A DNA stretch of 64,000 nucleotides, from the NCBI GenBank assembly GCA_018136815.1, contig CM030938.1, positions 2,082,202-2,146,201 of the forward strand, in the 5' to 3' direction. A model generated the notes under the pieces. The model did not search any database. It had not been told where the DNA came from and saw only the letters and a list, made by a program, of their open reading frames with translations. Below, one piece after another: positions 53,596 through 63,020 of the stretch. A program made the translations under genes and the position numbers. The stretch comes from Isochrysis galbana. Taxonomy: Eukaryota > Haptophyta > Isochrysidales > Isochrysidaceae. Within the stretch, counting starts at the first letter, position 1; each line of letters starts with the position of its first letter.

Positions 53596-53722
53596 GTGGG
53601 GACCGGAGAACCGAGCAACCTAGTCCGACCTTTTAAGATCTGCGGTCGATGCCGTGGAAGGGGGGAAGGGGGCGCCGGAGAACCGAGCCCCGACCTTTTA
53701 AGATCTGCGGTCGATGTCGTGG
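53596..53722. repeat. Two tandem units next to the MSTNG pseudogene
   Basis: GGAGAACCGAGC...CCGACCTTTTAAGATCTGCG then GTCGATG(C/T)CGTGGA occurs twice, the second directly abutting the 3' end of the MSTNG pseudogene. It is related to the inverted units at 8307-8410. Confidence 0.7.
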
Positions 53723-54345
53723 AGGCCTTGTGGGTTCAATCTTTACGGGAGCTGAACCCGAACCGATAAGCGGCCTTTTGTTTTCAATCTTTACTTGGGA
53801 AGCTGAACCCGAATCGACACCTTCTAACAATTCTTGGAGGTGAGGAGTTAATTCCGAATCGACATAAGCTTTGATTGTACGAAGCAGATCATCACGACTC
53901 ATATGGATGATTGTTTTCGCAGTGAATTTCTTGCTCAAGAGAGTGTGTATCATTCATATAAACCAGTGTGAATGATTTATCAGCCCCGCAAATGGCATGC
54001 AAGGTGTCTTTAATGTTCGTATTGTGCCGGAAATTGAATGAACTGAATAATAAGGACTTACATTCGAAAGTGTACGTCCACAAATTTGGGTTCGACTCAA
54101 GCAGCCTCCTCAGGGAGTTGTTGCTCCCCCCGGGTTGACCCCAACCGGCGGCGGCGGACTGATGCTGTCCAATGCTTCCGCCATAACCTGCATGGCAGAT
54201 TTAGAAGTGGCATATGGCGGAAAGAGAGGTGTGATGAATTTTTTAAAGTTATCGTCCATCTTACTTATGATCCATTGCAATCGCTTGCGTACTACATCAT
54301 CAGCCGCCATTCCATTTATAGACATGGTTGAGCACTGTGAGGTGG
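53723..54345 (-). pseudogene. MSTNG-family pseudogene, full length with frameshifts
   Basis: Read from ATG 54325: MSINGMAADDVVRKRLQWII to a stop at 54110 after an insertion following PPPPVG. Then WTYTFECKSLLFSSFNFRHN (54083 on) in another frame, and SKKFTAKTIIHMSRDDLLRT to the VKIE tail in a third. All parts of the intact 196-aa protein at 8994-9584 are present in order, including both VKIE motifs. Confidence 0.8.
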
Positions 54346-54432
54346 TGCCTTTGCTTAAATACTAGACGATTTTTTTGTACCGGCGCATCGCGTATTTGGA
54401 AACGAGGGGTACCAAATGAAGGCAAACGACCT
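54345..54432 (-). repeat. MSTNG-element leader, opposite-strand copy
   Basis: This is the complement of 50530-50607, here still joined to its gene (AAAGGCACCACCTCACAGTG, then CTCAACCATG). It shows what the LINE insertion at 50619 interrupted. Confidence 0.8.
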
Positions 54433-55071
54433 GAGGCTGTGTGGAGTGTTGATATGATGCCAACCATAAAGTTTGTCCCATATTAATCGGCACAACGGGC
54501 ACGCACCTGATACTGAGAGCAGATGTACACCGGCGACGAGCGCCCCGCGCTACACACATGTCGCGCCATCTCGTGAAGTGTATGAGCGCTCCCTACAGTG
54601 AGTGAGTGGGAGACGAAGGAACGAAGGAACACAGGCAGCTCTCAGCAGAGGGATGGTGGGCGGTGGGCGAGGGCGTCGAGAACTGCTCACCGGCCACGGC
54701 AGTGGTCTGGCAGTGGTCCAAGATAATGTGCCACCATGGCCTCGCGACTCCCTCTCCCTCCCGGTCCACCAGAGCCCCTACTCCTCTCGCCTCGCGCTAT
54801 TGTCAGACTTTTGTACAGCCGTTTTGGGCCTGCTCCACCTGCTGCGACGGTCGTGTGAGAACGACGCGTGCGCGACGGAGCAACGCTGGCAGGGCAGTGT
54901 GCCTGCGGTTCTGTCTCACCTGTGGGAGCCCTGCGGCAGCCCGCATAGTGGCTAGGCCAGATGTGTCGGATCAGCCCGATGAAAGCGGGAGTCCTGCCGG
55001 CACTTCCCAAAAATAGAACGTCAAACTTTTGGCAACGAGGGGTACTTTAGGTGCGAAACGCTACGTAGAGA
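54433..55071. other. Gene-free stretch upstream of NAA38
   Basis: No supported gene. GGCAACGAGGGGTAC at 55031-55045 resembles part of the MSTNG leader (GGAAACGAGGGGTACC) and may be a remnant end. Confidence 0.4.
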
Positions 55072-55353
55072 ATGAATCGAGCCCGTCGAGGGGCGGGGAG
55101 GACGCAGCGCGCCGGCATGGAAGAGGTGCGGCAGATGCTCGACTCCCCGCTACGTGTAGGGCTTACGGATGGACGCATCGTTTTCGGAAGGTTTGCGTGT
55201 TTGGACAAACAGCGCAACATCCTGCTTACAGACGCCCGCGAATCTCGTCGGATGAATGGCGATGCTGCAAGCGAGCGACGAGAACGGCACTTAGGTACAG
55301 TGTTGATCCCAAGACGGTGGGTAGCAACATGCCACTGCGCTGTCATTACCTAA
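55072..55353 (+). CDS. NAA38: NAA38/LSMD1-like Sm-fold auxiliary subunit of NatC
   Basis: The single-exon frame encodes 93 aa. After a basic start (MNRARRGAGRTQRAG) come RQMLDSPLRVGLTDGRIVFG, then RFACLDKQRNILLTDARESR and HLGTVLIPRRWVATC. This is the Sm1 (RVGLTDGR...G.F.C.D...NI.L) and Sm2 (VLIP...V) pattern of LSMD1. The LTDGR loop and lack of an RNA-binding IRGxx in Sm2 favour NAA38 over LSm1 or LSm8. In known systems it joins NAA30 and NAA35 to acetylate protein N-termini, and NatC substrates include membrane-targeting GTPases. Confidence 0.78.
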   Translation: MNRARRGAGRTQRAGMEEVRQMLDSPLRVGLTDGRIVFGRFACLDKQRNILLTDARESRRMNGDAASERRERHLGTVLIPRRWVATCHCAVIT

Positions 55354-56037
55354 TAATCTGGGTGCGGAACGCAGGAGACTTCGGAGTATAGAGAAGTGGT
55401 TGTGCAAGCCCGCATTGGAGCTCAACCTTGTCCACCTCAAGGTTTCCGCCCTTCCGCTGCTCCTCTCCGCTGCACTGATGAGTGTCAAGGCAAAATATCA
55501 CATGTTCTTAAGTCGCGGCTACGCGATAAAGCACTACCATCACTTCTTTTGATCGCGCGTTCGGCGCCAACTTCCCAGGGCGGAATGCAGACAACGTTGC
55601 AGTCATGACGGCGGGCATCCATCACCCGTGATTTCAAATCAGCATAAACCGGCGTATGTCTCTCGGACTCAGCCGCAAGGCCACGTATTGCACGCAGCCA
55701 AATGCGATGGAGCTTCATACCAGGGAGAGCTCCTCGTAAGCTGGGACGCACCGACGACGACTAGCGAGCCAGAGTGCATGGCAGGCGGACGCATTCGTGC
55801 TTGGAGCCTGGAGCCTGAAGAGGTAGAACGTGCTTGGCCAACTTTGATATAAAAGGGTTGTATCGGAGAGCAGCGGAGATGCCAATGGAGACCGCCCACA
55901 CCTGCGGCGTATGCACGTGTAAATTGTGTAAATGACCATACTTACAGCATGTCACCTGTTTTCAGCAGTAGACCTAGTAGGTGTATTGGAATGAAGGCAG
56001 CATGGTTGGTGTACCAGCGTTTATTGTTTATTATTCT
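55354..56037. other. Gene-free stretch
   Basis: One minus-strand frame (55715-55485) reads MKLHRIWLRAIRGLAAESER then VYADLKSRVMDARRHDCNVV and looks mildly protein-like. There is no family match or splice partner. Confidence 0.3.
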
Positions 56038-56330
56038 TGGAACTAACTTTATAGTCAGTCGCCATGGAGCGCGCCGCCGCTCCCCTCCTCTCCTTCGGGT
56101 CCCCCGCCGAGGGCGGCCCCCCAGCCCCCATGGAGCAGTCGCTGTCGAAGCGGCCGCGCCCGCCATCAGAGGCCGAGCAGGTGCGCGCGACCCCTGTCGC
56201 GCCACACGGCCCGTGGCCCCGGCCACACTGCGTACAGTAGACAGGCTGGCCCCCCCTATGGGGGACAACTGTCTGCAGACTTCAGCAGCTCATGCACAGG
56301 TCCACAGGGCCACTCCCCCCTTGGGCATGC
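56038..56330 (+). mobile_element. MERAAAPL-type ORF1 5' relic, copy 2
   Basis: GGAACTAACTTTATAGTCAG precedes ATG 56064 (MERAAAPLLSFGSPAEGGPP, then APMEQSLSKRPRPPSEAEQV). It aligns with 36105-36420. The frame then stops after about 55 codons. Confidence 0.65.
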
Positions 56331-56662
56331 CTTACGGCAGAGGCCCCTACCGTCCTGGCGACGGCTGCGCTGCCAAGGCAGCGCGGCCCGAGACCAGGCG
56401 GCCCTTATGGGCACAAAATCTTGACAAGACACCTCACAAACACGCACATCACAAAGCTCTGGAACACCAGAGCAGGTCATGCAACAACCGCACTCACCGA
56501 ACGACCTCACAGCTCCCCTCTCTACGCGCTGGCGCTGACGCATGTCCGAAGTGAGTATGTTCCGCACTTCGAAGGAGATGCGGATCTCGTTCAGGATCTT
56601 GGGTAAACCTCTCCCCCAGCCTCAGCCTCAGCCTATCCATATCCATTACCAATCGCCCAGCC

Positions 56663-56953
56663 ATGTCTGCTACGTCCTCGCGCTCGCCCTCGCCCAAGCC
56701 CTTCCTCCCGGCTTCCTCTTCTGAGGAGGTGGTCAAACCCGTCATTCCACCACTCCCTGCCATTTCCGCCGCGCCTCCCGCCGATCGTTCCCCTTCCGTC
56801 TCATCGCATATCGAGCCAGTGGTCATGCTCGATCCGTCAAACCTGCATGTCTTGCGTGACCACGCCGAACATAGAAGACGTTCGGTAACGAGGAAGGCTC
56901 GTGCTCATAACGAAATATCCATGCCAAAAAGGCCTGAATACAACATCCCCTGA
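56663..56953 (+). mobile_element. Pro/Ser-rich ORF1-like start, cut by an inverted repeat
   Basis: ATG 56663 opens 96 codons (MSATSSRSPSPKPFLPASSS, then VVMLDPSNLHVLRDHAEHRR and RSVTRKARAHNEISMPKRPE). It resembles the other short, basic, Pro/Ser-rich ORF1-like frames in layout. Its end lies inside the inverted repeat starting at about 56922, so it is probably truncated. Confidence 0.4.
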
Positions 56954-57413
56954 GGGGGGAGGGGGGTGGACTTGGAACTTGAGAGTGAGGGCGCGAGGCG
57001 CCCCCCCCCATATAAATGTTCAGTTTCGTTCGGTCGGTCGGTCCTTACTTCTCTCCGCGCCAAGAGCGCGATGTCGTGGCCGCGCCTCCCACTCCTCTAC
57101 GGCGTCAGTCCATGGCGCGTGCAATCGCCTTGCGCGATTCACGCGCACGCGACGCAATGGAGCTCATCCGCTCATCCACCCCGCTTGCAACTTGCAACTA
57201 AGCTTAGGTCAACATGGGGGGGCACCTCGCGCCCTCACTCTCAAGTTCCAAGTCCACCCCCCTCGGGGGGTGTTGGTATTCATTCAGGCCTTTTTGCCAT
57301 GGTGCGTGCAACCGCCTTGCGCGATTCACGCGCACGCGACGCAATGGAGCTATGGAGCTCATCCGCTCATCCACCCCGCTTGCAACTTGCAACTAAGCTT
57401 AGGTCAACATTAT
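56922..57413. repeat. Inverted repeat with duplicated flank
   Basis: 56925-57005 and 57213-57298 are complementary (AAAAAGGCCTGAATA, GGGTGGACTTGGAACTTGAG, AGTGAGGGCGCGAGG). A direct repeat of about 100 bp (CATGG...GCGCGTGCAA, CGCCTTGCGCGATTCACGCG, CACGCGACGCAATGGAGCT, CTTGCAACTAAGCTTAGGTC) ends the first unit at 57213 and recurs at 57299-57413. The GGGCGCGAGGCGCCCCCC core recalls the leader hairpins. Confidence 0.75.
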
Positions 57414-57503
57414 ACAGGCTCCACCATTTGAATTTTCTTCGCCTGCGGCACGTCTTCACATGATGGCATTTCTATACCATGAGGTCACTAGTGCCGCGCT
57501 GTC

Positions 57504-57577
57504 ATGGACATGTACACGTGTGCACTTGAAACACGTGTGCACTTGAAACCGACCACTGCACACGTGTACATGTCCAT
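57504..57577. repeat. Perfect 21-bp hairpin in the SEC14 3' flank
   Basis: Arms 57504-57524 (ATGGACATGTACACGTGTGC and A) and 57557-57577 are exact complements with a 32-base loop. The loop itself repeats CACGTGTGCACTTGAAAC. It lies about 195 bp beyond the stop codon of the minus-strand SEC14 gene. Confidence 0.85.
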
Positions 57578-57771
57578 AGTGCAATTTTGAATTGAGAGCG
57601 GGACTTTAATAAAAGACATTATCGTATTACGCGCCGCCACCTTCCCTCGCCAGAAGTGGGCGGGGAAACAATTGTCCAAATCCCAGCGTCGATGAACCAT
57701 CTCTATGTATCCTTTCCCATCCACCATGGGCTGCAGATGAAAGCTGCTTCCAAAGATGCCTTCTTGGGACG

Positions 57772-58883
57772 CTAAGAACGGAACTCAGGATCTGCGGAAA
57801 AGTACTCCTCGGCCGAAAATTCATAAAATCTACCGCCACCCAGAGACGATTCAAGCTGAGTGAGATCAAAATGTTCGTCGAGTACCTTGCGCTGCTGCTC
57901 GTCCGAGCCCACAACAAATTGTACCTTTGCCTTGGTGACTGGATCGATGAATGGAGAGATAACCTTGTAAAAACCGTAGAAGATGGTGGGTGCATTCAGG
58001 ACAATAAATTTATGAAGCCGCTCAGGGTAGTGATTTTGAAAGATGGAGAGCGTAGCCTTGGACGCCCTCATCGGTGGGTTGTTAAAGAACGAATAGCCAC
58101 GGAAGTCCATAACAACGACCGCCTTTCCATCGGGAGATGGCTCTGGGGATGGAAATGTCATCACACCCTCGCGGCCTCCGATGCACCTTTCCAAGTGATA
58201 AACAAGGTTGACGAGATTTGGATCAACTGCGTTCCGCTGATTTTCCAGCCGCGGTGTCAGCACGAGAACGGGCCGACCAGCACGATCACGACACGCCGAG
58301 ACTCGAACCTTTCCTGTGTGCCCCGCATGGCGGATGTCTTCCTGCCGCTCGGCGAGTCGAGAAACCCCGAATGATTCACGCCAACGGAGGCTCTCGCGGA
58401 CCATGGCCTCCGCCGCCGCGGGTTTCCCCCTCCGCGCTCGTACATAACGCAAGCAGCAGTCCACGGTGGCCCACTCCGCTCCAGCGAGACCTTCTGCCTT
58501 GATGCGCTCCGAGAGCTCAGCGGCAAGCTCCACTTCCTGCGCTCTTCGCGCCGTCGATAGCTGGTCGGAACTCGTGCCCGACGTCAGCGGCTCAGCTTTC
58601 CCGCTAGATGTGCCGCAAGTGCTGGCCTGCGCATCAGGCGCTACGTCACCATCCATCGCCATGGCCGCCATCATCATGGCAGGTGGCTCAGCTGTCGTGG
58701 CGCTGTCTGAGGTCACAACAAAAGCGGTGAGGAGGGATCGAACGGTGCGGTGGCACGATGGTATGCGAGTGCGTGCGTGAGCCACTGGCCCGGCTGCAAG
58801 CGCGTCTCACCTGTCTGTGCAGCCTGCTCGCACAGGCTGGCCGAGGGCTCGGCGACGCGAGAATTGGCGCCGATTTCTGCCAT
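57772..58883 (-). CDS. CRAL-TRIO (SEC14-like) lipid-transfer protein
   Basis: Exons 58883-58811 and 58706-57772 join in phase to 335 aa; the donor is CAG/GTGAGA and the acceptor GACCTCAG. The start MAEIGANSRVAEPSASLCEQ was chosen because it gives an open, in-phase first exon. The alternative is a Met cluster at 58677. An Ala/Ser-rich start precedes CRAL-TRIO-N (CCLRYVRARRGKPAAAEAMV, RESLRWRESFGV). The lipid-binding lobe has RPVLVLTPRLENQRN, KAVVVMDFRGYSFFNNPPMR, FQNHYPERLHKFIVLNAPTI and SPFIDPVTKAKVQFV. It would exchange phosphatidylinositol or similar lipids between membranes. Confidence 0.88.
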
Positions 58884-59099
58884 CTCCTCGAGTGTGCGTA
58901 GAATGTCGCCCCCCGTCCCTCGTCCTTCCCCGTGATACGCTGTACTTAGGGGTAAAGTACCACTGGCCCGTCTTCGGACACGATGATGATGTTGAAGAGA
59001 AGTGTGAAGGCGGCGGGGTTTGCAACGCCCGCGGAAGCACAGAAATAAAAAACCGTTCGACAGAGGATCCGCGCGGATTAGGAATTCTCGTGAGGCCCC

Positions 59100-59470
59100 G
59101 ACACACCATACACAAAAGAAGAGTGCGCACAATACCTCGATCAACTCCCGGAAATATTCGAACACGCGGGTAGCAAAATAATCAAAGAAGCCTTCCCGGA
59201 CTCATGGACGACGGTAGTACAACACGCCTCGAGCCTCCTCGGCAAGGCGGAGCCGAACCCGGCAACCGAGAGCAGCCCGACAGGGCCAAGCGACGACAAT
59301 GCGCGTGACACGGAGGCTGGCGCCGAGAACCTACCAGAGATCAGGGTGTCCGACATCGAAACATACATCACCAAGATGAACAACATATGGATCCACACCG
59401 ACACAAATTACCTAGGGGAGCCAGCCGACCTGGCGGGAGTCGCGACCCCAGAGGAGACTAGACAATACCT
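59100..59470 (+). mobile_element. LINE-like ORF2 fragment, cut at both ends
   Basis: One frame reads KEECAQYLDQLPEIFEHAGS, then DSWTTVVQHASSLLGKAEPN, EIRVSDIETYITKMNNIWIH and LGEPADLAGVATPEETRQY. It is a close relative of 50750-51110. Similarity stops on both sides, without the zinc knuckle or a 3' tail. Confidence 0.8.
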
Positions 59471-60055
59471 AGCCCGGTCACTCACTATGGGGGTGCGGAG
59501 GGCACCAGCAATTATGGGTAAATGAAGGGCTAAATAAGCTCCCTATAGGTTCCGGTAGGATGGATCAGCAAAAAAAATGGGGGTTCCCCGGCGAACTTTT
59601 CGAAAAATGCCGAATTTCAGGCCTTCGAAGACGGTGCGCGAAATACAGTCGGGCCCCCCTCCGGTATATTTTTAGTGAGGCCCTTCATGCGAGGCACAAA
59701 CATGGAATGACGAGGAAAATTTTGACGCCAACTCACTGGGTCTACAAGGGGTGGTTCTTTGCACACTGGACCATAAGTCAAACTCATAATTTTGCACTTC
59801 AATGTGTACGAAAGTATCACAAAACTCAAGACGCTTACGTGAACCACTAGTCACCGAGGGCTAGAGCGGCTAATTTGGCACCGCGACCGGGCGGACGGCA
59901 TGGTCTTTTCTTTCATCCATTTCAACTAGGACAGCAGAAAACGTTAAATCAAGATATGCTGCTCTAGTGGCCGAGCCAATTGCCCTCTCCAGCCTCGCAC
60001 ATCTTGTCGAATATCGGCATTGGCGAAAAAACCGCCTAAACGGTAACGTACCAAG
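59471..60055. other. Gene-free stretch
   Basis: AT-richer DNA without repeats to the rest of the window that I could see. No gene is supported. Confidence 0.35.
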
Positions 60056-60436
60056 ATGCGTTCGAACACCCAACTTCCCACCTCTACCGAGCGCGCTGCC
60101 GGCGCTTCCTCGGTCATCCACTACGATAGAATGCCCTACCAGGCACCATATTCGAATATGCCGCCCGAGCAGCCACGCCAATCGCCGCCGCAGCCCTCGC
60201 GCATCGCGAAATAGTCGGCCGTGTGTGGCGCCGACGACTACGCCAACGTCACCCGGCCGAACGGGCCGAGTGCCCAACTTTCGACCGCTACCGATCTCTA
60301 CGTCTACGACGGCTCCACGCTTCTATCAATCACTACACTTCGTTCAATGTTGGTCTACCATTATATCCACGTGGCCAAGCAGCTTCTACAGGCTTCTTTC
60401 TACTCGGAATATGAATATGCTCTAGCTCTGGACTGA
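60056..60436 (+). pseudogene. Unrecognised 126-codon frame with one in-frame TAG
   Basis: ATG 60056 opens MRSNTQLPTSTERAAGASSV, then MPYQAPYSNMPPEQPRQSPP and SRIAK, TAG at 60212-60214, then SAVCGADDYANVTRPNGPSA and a helical stretch (LRSMLVYHYIHVAKQLLQAS) to TGA at 60436. Composition is protein-like on both sides of the TAG. It may be a decayed ORF1-like gene or a small host gene. It sits directly beside the tail of the LINE-like element on the other strand. Confidence 0.35.
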
Positions 60437-60466
60437 TCACCCAGGCATGGAGATCAAGGGAGTAGT

Positions 60467-62272
60467 AAAAAAAAAACATTCTTGAAGATGCCCGCTAAGC
60501 TACTAGTGTCGCGCTCTCTCCCGCGCTCCCGCTACCGTCGCCATCGCCTATACCTCTACCACTGCACCCCCGCCCGCTCCCCCCCTCGTTCCTTTTTCTT
60601 CGGTTTTGGGGGGTCGGCCCATGTACACTACTTTGGGCCTAGCGCTTGGGGGAGGGGAGGGGCAGGCTTCTTGCATTTGTATTCGTCTGTCTCGGGTCCA
60701 TCTCATCCCAGTGTGGGGGCCGGGCCTTTCGGCCTTCCCCATCGGGTTCCTCCCGCGGAGGCATATCGCCTATTGTTATCCCTGGTCGCTGGGTCCGTTG
60801 TTGTTTTGCTGGTGTATTATGTGTTTTATGTTGAGGCGCTCTAGTATCGCTACGAGTTTACTACTTGGAACTAAATCGTTGTCGTCGTTTGTTTCAAAAA
60901 TTGGACGGAATTCGTTGACATCTATGCGTTTCTTGGGCTGGCGGCCCATGTCTGCTTTGGCTCTTCTCGAAGCGTCTGTGTTGTTTCCGTAGAGCGCCGC
61001 TTTGCACAACGTGGTGTATCTCTCGAGCATCCTTCTAACGACGTGATCGCTGTTAAATTTGACGTTGTCGTAGTGTATTCGATAGAAGTCGGTGAGTATG
61101 TATCTCCAAGCCAATAGGTACAGGGTCTCCCTAGCGTGTAACGGTGAAGAATTCGGTAGTAGGAAGAGTCTTTCTACGGCTTTCTCGGCTGTCGTTTTGG
61201 TCCCGGGGCTGTCGGCCGGCGAAACGTCCGTGAGGTAGTGTATCGTGTCGAACACGCTATCTAGCGCTGGGCACGTCCCTATATGGACGGACGATTTATC
61301 ATCTTGCGCACAGAGGCGGCAGGTGGGGTCCCGTCCCGGGAAACGGTTGTACGTGCCTATTCTACGGTGTGTTATGTGTTTGTAGTGCATGTATAGGTCT
61401 CTGGGAGTGATTAGCGGGGACGCGTAGATCCGGGCCAAGTGTTTCCATGTGTCCGAGTCGACCGGTAGTCTTTCGCCCCATCTGGCGGGGCCGTTTTGAT
61501 GGCGTGGTTTGGGTTCTAGCCTTTGGAGCGCGGCGGTTATGTGGCTTACTTGTGTTTTGTCGAGTGGCGTCTTTCCGTCTATGGAGTATTCCTCTGGGAG
61601 CGGGAAGTCTGTCGGCCTGTTGCCTTTGTATCCTTCTCCCCACCTGGTCGGGGGGTATTTGTCTAGGTCTGCCGGGGCGGTTGTTGGTTTGCCTATTATC
61701 GGAGTGCCCAGGTACGACAGTTCGACTTCGTACCACGTGCCGCGTTGTAGGAGGTAGTATTCCCCTCTTTTACTAATCCTTATGTCGAGGGGGGGTTCCT
61801 CTTGTGTTTCGTGTTTGTCGTCTAACCTCTCGCTCTCCCCTTTCGGGGGGGCCGGGTTAAAGGTGGCGAGTTTAGTGGTGTCAGCGTAGTCTACTATTTG
61901 TTGCCAGGAGTCTAAGAATTTTTCTTTATGTATGTACTCGCCTCCAAATTTCGCATACGTGTCGTTACTAGGGAAGCATTGTTCGCATTCCGCCCTTGTG
62001 AAAGCGAGAGGTCCCTCCCCCCCCCCCCCGGTGTTTTCCCCCGGAGAGTCGGCCGGCGTCGACCGGTCCGCCTCAATGGGTTTTCCCTCATTGTAACTTG
62101 TGGGGAGTTATAATGGGAGCCGGGGGTTTGCGAGGGGGGAGATTTGAAGGGATGCATATGTGTATGTGTCTGTGCCATCACTTCAAGGCGTGCGGGCAAG
62201 TGCGCTGAGGGGTGTCGTGATAGTACCGGGCTAGTGGGAGTAGTGGTACTAACGCTCAGTTGTTTTATTATT
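60467..62272 (-). mobile_element. LINE-like element with leader, ORF2 C-terminal region and oligo(T) tail (about 1.8 kb)
   Basis: On the minus strand, the leader shared with 41319-41600 (62272-62005) runs directly into a frame of about 410 codons ending at 60776. It has FTRAECEQCFPSND, YLGTPIIGKP, PPTRWGEGYKGN, FPLPEEYSIDGKTPLDK, HYKHITHRRIGTYNRFPGRD, zinc knuckle CRLCAQDDKSSVHIGTC and LLAWRYILTDFYRIHYDN. After the stop come the 3' block (CCCAAAGTAGTGTACATGGG, then CCGACCCCCC, 60638-60604) and GCATCTTCAAGAATG with T10 (plus-strand A run 60467-60476). No RT domain is present. Confidence 0.82.
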
Positions 62273-62342
62273 GAGCCCCTACTCCCTTGTGTGTGGTCTC
62301 TCGCTAGTAATCACCCACTAGAGATTGACCCAATCTGTTCCT

Positions 62343-62615
62343 ATGGACCCATCACCGCCCTCTGCACTGCCAAATTCGCCCTCGCCGCCGCGCGCGGACC
62401 CCGTCACCACTGCACCCGCGCCCAAGCCTTCCCAAGTATCTTCACCCGCTATCCAAGTCGATAGGCCGCCTACGGACGCGTGGGTTGCCAAGGATGGAGT
62501 CTCAGGAGCCTTACCCGGATCCTGGGAACAGTCCATCTCCACAGCACGCCTAGCCACATATACCGGACGAGCCATGCAACAATTGCGCATACCCCCATCG
62601 CGGGGTAGGGGGTAG
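62343..62615 (+). mobile_element. Pro/Ser-rich ORF1-like frame
   Basis: ATG 62343 opens 90 codons (MDPSPPSALPNSPSPPRADP, then PKPSQVSSPAIQVDRPPTDA and a short helix GSWEQSISTARLATYTGRAM) ending RGRG at a stop. It resembles the other short ORF1-like starts in length and composition. No ORF2 follows. Confidence 0.35.
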
Positions 62616-63020
62616 GGGCTCCGTTGCCGTGGAAGGCATCGGTCCCTCAGCACTAGGGTTAAACAAGCAGACAAGAAAACTCTAAGAACTATCTCTACTC
62701 TAGAGCTCTATGGTACATCTCTACTCCCTTCTGCTGGCGCCAAAACCTCCGCTCCGCCGCGCACTCCGGCCGCCCTCCCGCCGCCTCCGCCTCCTCCTCC
62801 TTTGAGCTCCGCTCGCGCGCTGCCTCCTTCCGCCCGGTCCCGGTCCCGTTGCCTCGCCTCGCCTCGCCTCGCCTTGCCTTCCCCCAACTCCTGGTCGGAG
62901 TATTGCCCGGCAGGGGCGCGCCCTCGCGCGGACCCAGCTGTGGGCTACCCGTTGGCGCGGGCTGACAGTGCGTCTGTGGCGTGCTGCCGGAGGGCGTCAG
63001 GTGGGCTGCTGGCCGGCGGA

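Noticed and set aside
55485..55751. Minus-strand 88-codon frame near NAA38
   Set aside because: It is mildly protein-like but has no family, no splice sites and no repeat partner.
60458..62288. AAGGGAGTAG and CTACTCCCTT flanking the 60-62 kb element as a target duplication
   Set aside because: They are inverted, not direct, and CTACTCCC also occurs inside the leader, so chance or element-internal sequence explains them.
62802..63020. N-terminal extension of the hypothetical protein at 63021
   Set aside because: It begins with TTG and runs through CGCCTCG repeats. No ATG is present in frame before 63021.
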